A stretch of 64,000 nt of DNA from Turbatrix aceti (GCA_963969345.1 OZ017770.1:9061246-9125245); one strand, 5' to 3'. Positions 24,568 through 36,767 are shown, counted from the first letter of the stretch. Program-made: numbers and translations. Notes: generated by a model not told the origin, from the letters alone.

Positions 24568-26203
24568 ATGGCTTGGCTGTTCTTCGTGCTTTTTGCACTC
24601 GCCTCAGGCGCGCCAACCCCTGTTCCAGTTCTCGACCAAGAACTGAGCCTTGTTTTTGTCCAGGGATACTGGCGGCATGGAGACCGGGCACCCGACGCTC
24701 TACCGTACCCCTTTGATCGATACAACGAAGACTACTGGTACCGAGGATGGGGCCAGCTTACGAACATTGGCATCAACCAGGCCTACGAGCTTGGAACGTA
24801 TCTACAAGAGCGCTATGTTGGATCCTTTGTCGAAGCAAAGTACAACTACTCGGAGGTCTTTGTTCGATCCAGCGATGCAGATCGAGCGCTGACAACAGCC
24901 CAGAGCGTAATGGGGGGATTCTTTCCGCCTAGCGGCAACGAAGTATGGATGAGTGGAGTCCACTGGCAACCAATTCCGATTCACGCAAGCGGTACGGGCG
25001 AACAAGATCCGGTAAGTGTCATTAAAAAAATAGAGTTTTCAGAATACAAACAATTAAGAGCGAGACAAGTAAATATAGATAGAATACTTTTTTAGCTGCT
25101 TCAACCTTCTCACTACGACTGCCCGTATTTCGACGAGCTCTGGGATAAAAGTGTAAAAAAACAAGTAACAAAGTTCGTTCAAGGCGAATATCCTGACATC
25201 ATGGCCATGCTTGGACCGGTGACCGGGTACGGAAGTGATATTTCACTCAAGAAGGCTGCACATTTGATTGACATAACCAGAGAGGTAGTTATTTCGTTTC
25301 CTAAGGTCCAAACATGTCAAAAAGAGGTTTGACAATCAGAATATGAAATAAATTTAGTAAAAAAACTGAATAAGTTTTTTTTAAGAAAACTGGAACCACC
25401 CCTTTTAGACATACATTAGAGCCATCAAAGATGACGTGAGAGAGCAAAATTTGTTTTCCCTGCAAAAAAATAGAATAAAAAAACAGCGTTAGACATTTGT
25501 AAATAAAATTAAATGTTTCAGGTCATTCACAACATGACACAGCCATCCTGGGTGCTTCAAAGCTGGTCTAATCACAACGGAAACACAACCCTCGACGTCA
25601 TAACCGAAATCTACAGGCTACGAAGAATGGCCGAATTTGACGGTGACCTGACAATCCTCCGCGGCGGATATATCCTCGACGACCTCCTCCAGACACTCCA
25701 AAATGCGAGCAACGGTGTATTCACGGACGCTGGTAAAGCTAAATTCTACTCCACGGTGAGTGTGAGGGGGGGAGGAAAAGCCATTAAAGTTAAAAACATG
25801 ACAAACAAAATAATTTTCAGCACGACAGCACACTTCTCGCGCTTATGTTTTCACTGGGAATTCAAGATTACCAACTCGTGCCATACGCGGCAACCATTCT
25901 CGTGGAATTAAGCAAGGACAATGCGAACAATTACTTTGTTCAGGTAAGTAATTTGGCTTTTTTTTTCTGGGAGGAATATTTTACTTATTTTTCATCATTT
26001 TTCTTTTCAAGTTCACATACCGTAAAAATGGAAAGAATCAGGTCCTGACGGTGCCGGGATGCAAGGAACAATGTCCACTAGACACACTTCTCAAACTCTC
26101 GGCGAAAAAACGGGTATCGTCAATTAAAGCATTGAATAAGGTAAAAAAAATTTTTTGTGAATACAAATTTTTAATTTTATTTTTTTAGCTCTGTGATCAA
26201 TAG
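24568..26203 (+). CDS. secreted histidine acid phosphatase
   Basis: Histidine phosphatase (branch 2 acid phosphatase) that hydrolyses phosphomonoesters through a phosphohistidine intermediate. Exons: 24568..25011, 25096..25284, 25522..25755, 25821..25943, 26012..26140, 26189..26203; 377 residues. The signal peptide is MAWLFFVLFALASG. The catalytic RHG motif is present as QGYWRHGDRAP (residues near 35-45) and the second catalytic motif is the HD of HDSTLLALMFSLG. Other family blocks: GWGQLTNIGINQAYELG, VRSSDADRALTTAQ. Predicted N-glycosylation sites include NYS and NMT. No C-terminal membrane anchor is found, so it is probably secreted or lysosomal. The last exon is only 15 bp (CTC TGT GAT CAA stop). 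Phases sum exactly. Such genes are multiplied in nematodes, which fits the suggested host. Confidence 0.92.
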
Positions 26204-26358
26204 AAAGTCCAAAAACAAGCGAGTAAGGCCAATATCATCAAACGCCACCGTGTATAAAATATTTATGATGTGTAAATACGAACTAAAAGAGATAAATAAA
26301 TACAACCAATTTGAAAGCGTCCAAAAGAGGGAAATAAAGGGATATGAACATGACGAGT

Positions 26359-28592
26359 TTAATAAAAATCGTTCACAATGTTTGAGTTGAGTGTTGTGCG
26401 CGCGGATGCTTGTTTTTCAGACGGAATAACTGAAAAAAAAGAAAGATAGAAATTTGTCTGTATCATCGTAGACCAAGGAAAACAAAGCGAGGAGCAAAAA
26501 AAACAAACCATTGACTATGCTGCTTCGTTCGTCGGCAAAATAGATGCTTGCTTCCCCTGATTTGCGAAGATCTCGGTAGGAAAGAGGACGTGGGGGACGG
26601 AGCTCGACTTCTGGCTTCTGAAACTGCAAAAAATTAAAAATGGAATTCTCAAAACATTTTTTTACCCTCAGAGACTTAATTTCGCCTTCGGTGACCTTGA
26701 TTGCACTGTCAACAAAATTATCAATGTTCAGATTATCCATTTCATCGAGGGGAACATTAAGTTGATCACCCAAATGCTTAATTAAATTTTTTAGCTTCAT
26801 TCTAAAAAAAAAAATTTTTTTTTTGCAAAAAATACAAGAAAATTCTCACTTTTTGCCCCCAAACCAGACTTCAACGTGTGCAACGCCTTCAATCTTTTTT
26901 CCAAAGTAATGCAACTTTTTTAGATACTCGGCTGCAATTTCTACCGTCATCGTCGTGAGTGCCAGGCCAATGGTTATGTATATGAACGTGACAATAAGAT
27001 ACTTTGAGCTAAAAAAATACATTACGTGACTTTTCATCCCAACAAAAAAAATAATGCCGGAACCTTTTTGGAACCAAATCTCCGAGTCCAACAGTGGTGC
27101 AGGAAACAAAAATGAAGTAAAAAGCATTGAAAGTCGTCATGTCTTGCTCATAAAGGCTAATTACGAATGCCCCGACAATGAGGTAGACAAAAAATATGAC
27201 AGCCAATGCTATGGATTCTTTTGAGGATCTGAAAATGCTTTTTTTACATATTTATGTATTAAAAAAAATTATATTTTTATTTTTTTATTTTTTCATTTTT
27301 TATTTTTAAATTTTTAAATTTATTTATTTTATTATTTTTCAATTTTTCAATTTTTTTACCTCTCATGCATTTCTTCTTCCGGCTCAGACTCCTCATCCTC
27401 ATCATGCTCGCCATTTTCGTTGCACAGCTCCTCGCTTGCTCCACACTGCTCGGATTCAATCTGCCGGAACCTGGGCGAAGGCGTTGATGTCTGCAAAATC
27501 CGGCATTCTTTAAAAAACAGCTTTCCCCGCTGCCAAAAAAACATACACTCTTGTATCTTTTCCGGAAAAGAGTATTGTAATACGCGTAAAATTTATCCAA
27601 TTCCCGTATTAGATTCTTAACGACCTTGCTCAAAAACATGCCAATATCCGCAACGGTTAACAAAGCCAATGGAATGCCGATGAGGCCATAAAATATGCAA
27701 AAAAGTCGACCCCAAAAAGTCACCGGTGCAACATTGCCATAGCCAATTGTCGTAATAACGGTGTACGAAAAAACGACAGCGTTTGCAAACGACCATGGAT
27801 CAACGAGGTCTTCATTTTCGGAATCTTCTCCAAAGTCCCTCGAGAATGCTTTACCAGAGATTGCAGCTGCAAAAAAAACGAAAAACCAACTGGTTGCCAG
27901 AATTGCTCATTGAAACTTACGAGTCGGTAATCGTCTTTTGGTCGAGTTCAAAACAATTCTGGCATTTTTATAACAGTAGTCAATCGGGGTAATGACAAAA
28001 CGGTTGATGTCTACTTCGTTGCACATCGTTAAGTCCATCATCTCTGCCAGACTGTTTGCTACGCAGTTATGAAGCTAAAGTGTAATTTTTTAACGTCCAA
28101 CTCAATCCTAAAAATTTTATCTCACATCGGGAGCCAATATACTGAGTTCTTGACCTCGCAATACCATTTTTTGTGCTAAAAATAGTTCATGTCAGTCAAA
28201 AAAAGCAAAAAAAGTCTGTAAAAGGTAAAATGAATAGCCCACAGTTTTCAGATGATAAATCACGTTTCATTCGCCATTCGTCATTGCCGGGAGCTGTCAT
28301 ATATCCATTTTTCAAGTTTTCCCTGAAAGCCAAAAAACAATTTTTTTAAAAGCCCCCACAAAAGTTCATACGAATAAATGTGACTGTTCTCAATGTACTG
28401 CATGATCAGAGCCCCCAGTATGGTATAAGCAGCGACAGCCAGGACCATAAAAACATGAATCAAGATCGGAGTAACCTAAAAAATATTTTTTTTCACAAAA
28501 AAAAGTGATATCAAGATTTTTAATTTTTCTGCAAAAAAACTTACAGATTCATTTAAAAATAAAGTTTTTTTGATGCTACTTAGAAGAAGCAT
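26359..28592 (-). CDS. two-pore-domain K+ channel (TWIK/TWK family)
   Basis: Background (leak) K+ channel with four membrane helices and two pore loops. Exons, 5' to 3': 28545..28592, 28372..28475, 28243..28322, 28126..28175, 27921..28074, 27547..27866, 27360..27490, 27064..27228, 26850..27008, 26666..26801, 26509..26623, 26359..26429; 510 residues. M1 contains ILIHVFMVLAVAAYTILGAL. The first selectivity filter is TTIGYGN and the second TTVGLGD; both are intact. M2 begins FCIFYGLIGIPLALLTV, M3 ALAVIFFVYLIVGAFV and M4 YLIVTFIYITIGLALTTM, followed by a basic stretch KKLHYFGKKIEG. An acidic linker (HDEDEESEPEEE) lies between M2 and M3. The 42-bp intron 26624..26665 has no stop and is in frame, so retention would add 14 residues. 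The 3' end is less sure: without the last intron the frame stops at 26417 instead. Confidence 0.86.
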
Positions 28593-30555
28593 TTTTTTCA
28601 AACGTAAGCAATTTTAGCAAGAAAAGACAAAAGGAGCTGCCAAATAAACTTGACAATTTCTTAGAAAATAATCCGTTATCGCTTCAAAATTTTTGACGAT
28701 GAAGAAGAGCAACCAGGGCAATGGTGACAGACGCCAGACCAAACGACTTTCTGTTTCTGTTGTTTGGGCATTTCTATGGACTTGGTTTTTCCATAGTTAA
28801 CGCCATACACATAATGGGGCACTTTTTTGAAGGCTTTTAGAAAATTGCCAAAGAATGCATTGAAAAATTGTCATCACTTGGTGTTCCCAAAATCGCCGGA
28901 GAAAAAAATACGTAACCTTTTAAATGTTGTTTTGAACAATTGTCACAGAGGCCTATGAAGAGGGGTTGATTTTGTCAACTCCCCTGAGGAAATGCAAATT
29001 ATTTATTTATGTACTATTTTTTGGGTCACAAAATGCGTAAATTTTTTTTGTTTACAAATGAATTTTTTAAATAAATATGTATTTTTTCCGTATTTTTTTT
29101 CAAATTTAAATTTTTTATCACTATACAAAAAAAATAATTTTGGTGTAAACATTTATTTAATCGAAGAATAAATATTTAGAAAAAAATAAAAACATACCAC
29201 GCTCATGTCGACCATCTTGAAGCAATCGCAACAACTGTCAAGATCCGTGGCGTTTGACTAACGATGCTGAACGTGATAGTCTCACGGCTTCCAGGTTTTC
29301 ACAATGTCTGGGAGTTATGTATGTCGTATACTCTTTGTTTTCGACTTATTAAATGGCCATGGCCAGAACAAGGGGAGGAAGCCCCCGCCAACCTTCTCTC
29401 CACACCCACTCCGTTTGGCCATTACAATTTTTGGCTACACGCAATGAAGCATGACTTGCTTTGTTCGGCACAATTACATCACACCGCCAATGGAACGATC
29501 CAATTTATATTAGTCCAGAGCAACAAAAAAGAACACACACCAGGGGTGTAAAAAATGGCCTGCTTTTTTTTGTGTTGTTTATCTTTGATAGCGTCTTTGC
29601 TGTTTTTTTCCATCACTGCAGATAAAGAGATAAATAATCGTACTAAATCAAAGGTTTGACAGAGAACGAAACATGTGTCAACGACCGAGCAAACCAATTT
29701 GAACAACAAGCATGTCATCATTTGAACCCATAGATAACAACTGCTGGAGCATGCAAACGAAGTGCAACCCCCCAAGTGGCCGCATCCGACCCCCCTATCT
29801 TTTCCTGTCCTTAAAAGTGTTTTTTGTCCACAAAAAAAGAGCATAAAGAAAGTTTATTTAAGCATAGTATCCTCCAGGGTGTCAAAGTCAGACTTTTTTT
29901 GGCCCTCGGCGAAACCATTTCATTTCGCCTAATCCAAAGTACAGAATAAGCAGGGGGGAAAGCTTCGTGTTTTTTTCTTATTTTCTTTACGTGTAACTGA
30001 TAAAAGTATTATACAACCAACATCTTCTCCCCTCCCATGTCTTTTTACAAGAACAAGTAAATTAATTTGAAAACACTATCATTTGCTAAACTAAGTTTTT
30101 TTTCTCATTTCTACGCTTGAAATACCCGCTTGGCCTGTAAATTGTGTTTCAAATCCCTGTTTGCATGCGAACAACACTTTGCAACTTATGTTAGTCCTTA
30201 ATGTTCCAGATGGTTCACTTTTTTTGTCCCTCTCATTCTCGCCCATCGTTTAGTATGTATTTTTTTGTCTATGAGCAAATAAAGTGTGCCTACAAGCAGT
30301 GCCGATAAAATATGTCGTTGTATATGTTTTATACCCCCCTAGTTTCAAAGTTCGGAACTTAGTATGTAAAGTTCTTCGCCCCCCTAATATATGAGGCTAC
30401 TATGTACAACTCCTCGGTCGTTCATGTTCTGTAGATTCCCTGTGGACCAAATTTGTTCTGTAATACATACATCCTTAAACCGGCGGCGTTACTAAATCGC
30501 ATTGCCAAGAGTCCAAAAAAATGAATATTTTTAGTCGACTGTGATTTTTGATGCC
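28593..30555. promoter_or_regulatory. divergent intergenic region between K+ and Cl- channel genes
   Basis: Almost 2 kb between the starts of two channel genes on opposite strands. A/T-rich with long T and A runs. Open frames at 29264..29551 (+) and 29479..29844 (-) show no signal peptide, family motif or splice pattern that I trust. No RNA gene recognised. Confidence 0.4.
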
Positions 30556-32716
30556 ATGATGGGTTCACTCGGGCTATTTGTCGCTATACTTGCCCTATTC
30601 TATGCTGTAAACGGACAGATAATCAAGCATGCTAAATTTCCACCTTGGAATAATAAAAAAGAACCCCTAAAGGTTAAAATAGGCATGTATATGGAAAGTA
30701 TAGGTAAATTTCAGTCCAACGACATGGTATGTGTTTTTTTTTGTGTTTTTTGTTTCCTTTTACGTCTTACATAATTGGATATTTATTTTTAGACCTTTGA
30801 CGTCGATTTGTATCTCTACATGAGTTGGACAGACCCAAGCATGAATCATACAAACCAAGACTACATCCTTATCAATGATCCTAAAATTCGAAAACATATT
30901 TGGTCAGATAATATTTTTTTACAATTTTTTTTATTACCAAAAAACATTTTTTCAGGCTTCCAGATCTCTACTTTGCAAACGCAAGGTAAAAAAATGTCAA
31001 CAAAAAAAATTTTTGAGATGATAATTTTTAGAACAGCATTTTTTCACGACGTAACGGTTCCTAACTTCAACCTTTTTGTCGCACAGGACGGAACCATAGC
31101 CTATTCCAGTCGTGTGACACTTACGGTTGCGTGCAATTTAAAATTGGTCCAGTACCCCATGGATCATCAAGAATGCTTTATACGAGTTTTATCGTGTGCG
31201 TTGTCTCCAGAGAATAAAAAACCAGTCACAAAGGACAAATTACAGATGCATACATCGCAAATCAGGTCAATGTAACATGGTTTAATCTCGAACCCATCAG
31301 ATATAATCCTGAAATTGAATTACCTGAATTTTACATAAAAAATATGAGTGCAAAATACTGCGACGGTACTTATATGTACGCTATCACCGATCATTCGCAT
31401 AAAATAGGTTTGACAATTTTTTTTCGGCAGAAAAATTCTTTCAATTGACGTTTGTAAACTTTTCAGACAAGTTCAGCTGCCTAGAATCCACGATTAGTCT
31501 TAGTAGGTCCGTCGGATATCATCTTGTCCAGTCTTACATTCCGACAGGTTTGAAATTCTGTTGAACAGTTAAAAAATTAACTTCCTGGATTACTTTTAGC
31601 TCTTATCGTAGTAATAAGCTGGGTATCATTCTGGATAGACCGTCGAGCCGTTCCGGCACGTGTCACGCTGTCATTCACGGCTCTCCTGTCACTATCCACC
31701 CTGGGAAATGGATTACGCTTTGGTCTACCCATGGTTAGCTACGCCAAGTCCATAGATTACTGGTTTGGAAGTGAGGATAATAATTTTGTTCATTCTAAAG
31801 ACATTTTTTTTAATTTTAAATAATTTGTGTTTAGCATGCATGATCTTTGTATTCTGCGCTTTGCTGGAATTTGCCATCGTTAACAGTTACATGAGACAGG
31901 CTACAAAATATGAAAAACTTGCCAGGGCATTGGAAAAAAGATATGGTGAGAAGAAACAAAAATTTTGTATCGTGAACATTTTTTTTGCAGCGAGCATAGA
32001 ATCAGACGACGGAAATGGAGAAGTCGACGAAAATGGACCGTACATTCCGTCGAATGAAAAATATTCAAACTCGTATATTCACATCAATATTGATGACTCG
32101 GAAAAAATGAAGTCTGAAAACGAAACACCTTATCGGAATCAAGGTAGGTTTTTTTTAATTTTGTTTACAATTGCAAATTTTTTTATTGAAGTCAATTTTT
32201 TTTTATTTGATTAATAATCACAAATTTACATTTTTTCAAGTCAACGGCCTCCTGTCAACTGGAATCCACCACAACACAGATCCCAACCTTCAATCCCACA
32301 CCGTTCGTACCGTCTACATCACTCCGCCCATCAACCATCAATCTGATCATAACTACAACAAAAATGACTACGAAAAGCATCATTCGATCTCAAGCGAGCC
32401 TTCAACGCTAAGAAAACAATCAAGTACAACCAAGAACATCGTCGATGACATGACGCCCTGCATCAGTGATGACGACTGGCAGGCGCCGTCTACGATGTCA
32501 CGGACACCGGTTCGGCGACGTCGTCCACGCAACTGTCGGCCGCCCAATACGTACGGGGCGCGGCAATATATACAACTTGGCTTTTTATACTCGCGCAAGG
32601 CTCTGAGAATCGACAAACTCAGTCGAGTCACGTTTCCTTTCGTGTTTATAGTCTTCAACATAGCCTATTGGACGTATTACATGTGGTATGTCCCAAACTT
32701 CATGCTCCCCCTATAA
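30556..32716 (+). CDS. Cys-loop chloride channel, GluCl/glycine-receptor-like
   Basis: Anion-selective pentameric channel subunit. Exons: 30556..30726, 30793..30902, 30956..30985, 31032..31195, 31246..31407, 31467..31547, 31600..31770, 31835..31945, 31991..32143, 32241..32716; 542 residues. Signal peptide MMGSLGLFVAILALFYAVNG. Extracellular blocks: IWLPDLYFANARTAFFHDVT, Cys loop CNLKLVQYPMDHQEC, SYAYIANQV, and a second cysteine pair (AKYC and FSC) as in glycine and glutamate-gated chloride channels. M1 is HLVQSYIPTALIVVISWVSF. The PAR sequence before M2 (AVPARVTLSFTALLSLST) marks anion selectivity. M3 includes FVFCALLEFAIVN; the loop to M4 is long, Ser/Thr-rich and basic; M4 is FPFVFIVFNIAYWTYYMWY near the end. 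Donors GTCAGA (30903) and GTGCGT (31196) are unusual but required by the frame and by the family match. The ligand cannot be told from sequence. Confidence 0.9.
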
Positions 32717-32805
32717 ACTGGCATTGTCGTGCCTCTTTTTTTCCACTATTTACTAGGCAAAAAAACAACTCACTAAAATCAATCAACAAACATAAAACAG
32801 ATCTC

Positions 32806-34767
32806 CTAGCCGGTGGACGAAGCGGAAGCAACACTTTTCACGACGTGGGAGTTGGAAACGAAGTGGTAGAACAGCAGACAGGCAGCGAGGCGGGCGTTGA
32901 GCTCCTGATGGTCAAAGTCGTGGCACCACTCGACCTGAAAAAAAAAATTTATTCCACTAGAATCCAAAAAATAAAACCTACATTGCCCCAGACCTGAGTC
33001 TGGTAAATCTGTTCGAGACGAGCGAGTTCAGTGACATTCTCGACCGAAGCCTGTCCGCCGAGGAGATACAGGGTCGCGAGAATGCTCTTCGCAGCCTCCA
33101 CGCCGTACTGGATGCCAATCAGGCTCCAAAAGTTGTTGGACATCAGCCAGCGCTCGATCTTCTTCGAGTCTCCTTCCGCGATGTCTGGCAGATCGATGAT
33201 CGAGTGGGTAGGCTTGATGTTGAGCTCGAAAGCCGAGTTGATCCACTGCAACACAGGTCCCCAGCGCTCGTTTTGCAGCTTGATGAGGTTATCCGGATTT
33301 GAAGCGTAGTACAGCAGGGTGTCTGTTTCAAGGAAGTTCATGATTTGGGTCGTCAGGGATTCTCTGAAAAAAAGTGTTTGTATAATATATAAAATTCCAA
33401 AAACCTCCAGAATCCGTTAAACATCATAGATCGCATCCCAAAAAGCCCAGCATTTGATAGAGTTCAAAAATCGAATCTACTGCATATTAAATCACCCTCC
33501 TCCCTGCCCGCTAAAAAAATAAACTCACTTAGTCTCGTTAAACGGATTGTCGATGGCAGTGAAAGTCAGTCCTGTGAGACGCATGACCGTCTTGTTGATG
33601 ACATCCTTCTGCGAATCCCATTCCTGAGCAATTGTCAGCGCGAGAGGCTCGGATTCGATCTGAAAAAATGATTGAAGGGTATATTATAATCGTGAGTCAT
33701 GACTTTAATATGGGTTTTTTAAAGTTGCATAGCTTTCATGGAAGCAGGCAGAGCTTCGAAAAGCACGTGCATACACATACGCACGCATACAAGCAAGCCA
33801 TCCCTGCGTCTCGCGTTGGTGCAACAGGTGAAAATGGGAAAAAAAAGACACACAATACACTCACGGACGAGAGGCACCACCTTCGGCTTGCACAGTTAAC
33901 GTTGTTTCAGCTTATTCAGTGGTTGTTATTTTCAAATTCGCCTTTTTTTATGTGAAAAAAAGGGGATTAATAGCGGTCATAATGGGTGCTTTCGATCATC
34001 TACGCCTCAACATCCATGATTTTGGACTACACGTCTTCGCTGTATGCATGTTTCTGCTGGTAAATTTATGCAAATGCAAAAAAGTAGGGTTGATAAATGA
34101 CAAAAAGCTTACAGCTCCTCGCCTTTCTCTACTGCGCGTATCGATGCATCGACAAACAGCAAGTCGACAGAACTAAATCACAGACAGTGACTCCGTCATG
34201 CAGTACAAATGCTCTATCCCTGTCGCTACCACCTGAACGAGAATCTCTGCTCAGAAACGTTCAGTTTGGACCGGCAGATAAGAGTTCGACCCATGCTTCA
34301 CTCGCGAACCTCACTGAGCATCAAAGAGCAAGTTTTAACCCCTCAAAACTTCCTTTAACTATTAATAAGGTTCAGGAGATCCTCCAAGTCCACTGCCAAG
34401 AATGCGAAGGAGAATCCCAGTCGACAGAGATCGAAGAGCCGACGTCTATAAGCACACGTTTCTAGCCCCAAGCATAAAAACCCACTCGCATTCCATCCAA
34501 ACCCATCGTTGACCAGTCATACACCATATATCAGCCCTTAAGTTATTAATAAAACCAACCAACCTTGAGTACGTTTCCACCGACGGTTTTCAATACACGA
34601 TTATCAAGTAAAACGGAATAAAGCTTCTTGCCATCGTTTGTCTCTTCATCGATCACGGAGACATCCTTGTAGAATCTCTTCGGCTTGACAATAGCTGAGT
34701 TGAAGCGAAGACCGGTAGAAATGAGAGGTTTGGCACGGCTAAGAAGAGAAAGCCTGGAGAACAGCAT
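32806..34767 (-). CDS. ATPAF2: mitochondrial F1-ATPase assembly factor ATP12 (ATPAF2)
   Basis: Chaperone that binds the F1 alpha subunit during assembly of mitochondrial ATP synthase. Exons, 5' to 3': 34564..34767, 33529..33659, 32982..33363, 32806..32934; 281 residues. The N-terminus (MLFSRLSLLSRAKPLIS, Arg/Ser-rich, no acids) is a typical mitochondrial presequence. Conserved blocks: KRFYKDVSV, YSVLLDNRVLKT, LALTIAQEWDSQKDVI, LTGLTFTAIDNP, MNFLETDTLLYYAS, RWGPVLQWIN, LATLYLLGGQASVENV, ARLEQIYQTQVWGNVEWCHD. These match the ATP12 family along its whole length. The donor after exon 1 is GTTGGT. Intron 1 is ~900 bp, far longer than the others, and may hold a separate small gene on the + strand. 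The start lies 144 bp from the divergent COMM-domain gene. Confidence 0.93.
34097..34465 (+). CDS. possible nested small gene, unknown function
   Basis: Open frame of 122 residues within ATPAF2 intron 1 on the opposite strand. It starts with a plausible signal peptide (MTKSLQLLAFLYCAYRC) and has a hydrophilic remainder with four further Cys (CS, CQEC and the earlier CID). An AATAAA at about 34547, some 80 bp after the stop, could end its transcript. No homologue is recognised and no splice sites support it. The alternative is chance coding potential within an intron. Confidence 0.3.
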   Translation: MTKSLQLLAFLYCAYRCIDKQQVDRTKSQTVTPSCSTNALSLSLPPERESLLRNVQFGPADKSSTHASLANLTEHQRASFNPSKLPLTINKVQEILQVHCQECEGESQSTEIEEPTSISTRF

Positions 34768-34911
34768 TCTAACCCTTGGAAAGCGAAAAAAAATGCGAAG
34801 CAAGGAACGGGCGAATATGAAAGTCGCTTATGCACTTTTTGCCAATTCAAGTTGAGGCTTTTCTTTTTCACACCTTTGTTTAGCGACTTTCTTAGCTGTA
34901 TTCTAAGCTTC
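34768..34911. promoter_or_regulatory. short bidirectional promoter, ATPAF2 and COMM-domain gene
   Basis: Only 144 bp separate two start codons on opposite strands, so both genes must share this control region. No TATA box at a convincing distance is seen. Confidence 0.5.
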
Positions 34912-35555
34912 ATGGACAAGTTGGTCGAGCAGGTTGTTCACGAATTTGTCAGCTATGATGAGAACCAGGTAAATCGGATATTCGAGGACTTGTTGGAAGG
35001 AAAGGGTGAGTTGTTTTTCTGTTTGTTTATGTTGACTCTCGTGTTGTTTGCAGCGCCTACCCACGTTTCACACGGTCTGGTTCAACGACTCATCGTCGAA
35101 GCCGTCAGAAATGGCATTCCTGTCGACGACCTGAGAGCTAAGCTTCTTCAACACGGAGCCAAATTCACGGATTTGTTCTTGGAAGCTTACGAGGTTTGAC
35201 TTTTCGTATGGAGAAATTTTATACACGTCTGACTTTCAGAAAAACGAGTCCAAAGTCTCAGACGCACTCAGAAGCATTGGTTATCGTTATCCAGCGCTTA
35301 CAGAAGTCGAATGGAAACTGTCTGGTTTGATGGAGTCTAATGAGTACCAGCGGATCAAAGCCCCGCTCGTCGAAATGACCTTCAAGTCCATTCCCGTCGG
35401 AAAGCTTCACTCTGAATCTTTCAACTTCACCTGCACCAAGGACGAATTGCTGGTATGCTATTTGATGGTTTACAGATTTTGAAGATACTTTTCAGGAGTT
35501 GCAAAGCGTCGTCAAGGAAGCGGAGAACATGCTTGCCAAGTTGGCCAACAAATGA
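34912..35555 (+). CDS. COMM domain-containing protein
   Basis: Small COMMD-family protein; such proteins form hetero-oligomers in the Commander complex and act in endosomal recycling. Exons: 34912..35005, 35054..35193, 35240..35452, 35496..35555; 168 residues. The N-terminal part (residues 1-90) is helical and variable, as in the family. The C-terminal COMM domain begins near EVEWKLSGLMES and continues through APLVEMTFKSIPVG, FNFTCTKDELLELQSVVKEA to the end LAKLANK; the Trp and the Leu/Phe-rich strands fit the domain. Which of the ten animal COMMD groups it belongs to cannot be decided by eye. Intron donors include GTTTGA at 35194. Phases sum exactly. Confidence 0.75.
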
Positions 35556-35810
35556 TTCACTTGTGATTTTTATTTACTTGTACTTTTCATGTGTTGATAA
35601 ATACTTTGTTGTTTTTTTGGAATGACTGTCTTGAGGGCATTTTACTTGAGTGAGGGTTTATCAGAACTTGGAGTTGATTTGCGTAATGCGCAGTGTTTTG
35701 ATCCGTTATCAGTGAAGGGGAAACGTGCCTAGCTTGTATGACGATTTTTCTGATTTGTAAAAATCGATTGAGGCATCTGATTCGTCCACATAAAAAAGGC
35801 ATCGCTGAAT

Positions 35811-36745
35811 GACTGCAATAGTCTCCAATGGCATGGTATCCGGAAAGTGTCAGTCGACATATTCTCGAGCACTACCCCTTTCTAACATCCAAGAAACGCA
35901 CGCCGAGTTCAAAAAAAGCGAATAATTCAAAATGCGCGCCATTGAACTCGTTCTCTTTTCCAAAGCGGAACTCTCGGCGCTACTTTTGAGAAAAGAATAC
36001 TGTGTTCGTAACCCTTCGAATGTATTCGTAACCGATCGTCATTCATTCCTGCAGCGAACAAATTTTTTCGGTTCTGGCTGAATGTTGCAACACTCTCATT
36101 GTTTTTTCGTTGAATTTCTCATATTGCCATCCGATTCGTGCGTATTGTTGCCTTTTTCCGTATTTATTTTTGGCGCGTTGACTTGATTGACATTCATTTT
36201 GATCATTATTCCGCAAAACTTCATTTTTTTGTAAAAGACTGTTCTATACGCGTGAAATCTGACGAGACCATAAGTGACACTGACAGTGGCAATAAAAACG
36301 TCGACCCTACTATGGGCAGCAATGACTGCAATAGTCTCCAATGGCATGTGATCCGGATTGTGTCAGTTGACATATTCTGGAGCGCTGCTTCTTTTTAACA
36401 CCCAAAAAACGCACGCCGAGTTCAAAAAAAGCGAAAAATTCAAAATGAGCGCCAATTGAACTCGTTCTCTTTTCCAACGCGAAATTCTCGGCGCTACTTT
36501 TTGAACAGACAAATACTGTGCATTCGTAACCGATCGTCATTCATTCCTGCAGCGAACAATTTTTTTCGGATCTGGCTGAATGTTGCAACACTTTCACTGT
36601 TTTTTCGTTAAATTTCTCATATTGCCATCCGATTCGTGTGTATTGTTGCCTTTTTCCGTATTTATTTTTGGCGCGTTGACTTGATTGACAATTTGATCAT
36701 TATTCCGCAAAAGTTTTCATTTTTTAGTTCAAGACTGTTCTAGCC
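35811..36745. repeat. diverged direct repeat upstream of the repeat-protein gene
   Basis: Two copies about 513 bp apart: roughly 35811..36250 and 36324..36745. Both start GACTGCAATAGTCTCCAATG and both end near AAGACTGTTCTA. They differ by scattered substitutions and small indels. Each copy holds an inner inverted repeat (GCCGAGTTC against GAACT...CTCGGCG). The right copy ends about 25 bp before the first start codon of the giant repeat gene, so it covers that gene's probable promoter, and the left copy is a duplicated, possibly inactive, promoter or an older gene end. Confidence 0.7.
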
Positions 36746-36767
36746 AAGAAAAGAAGAAACTCTGAGC

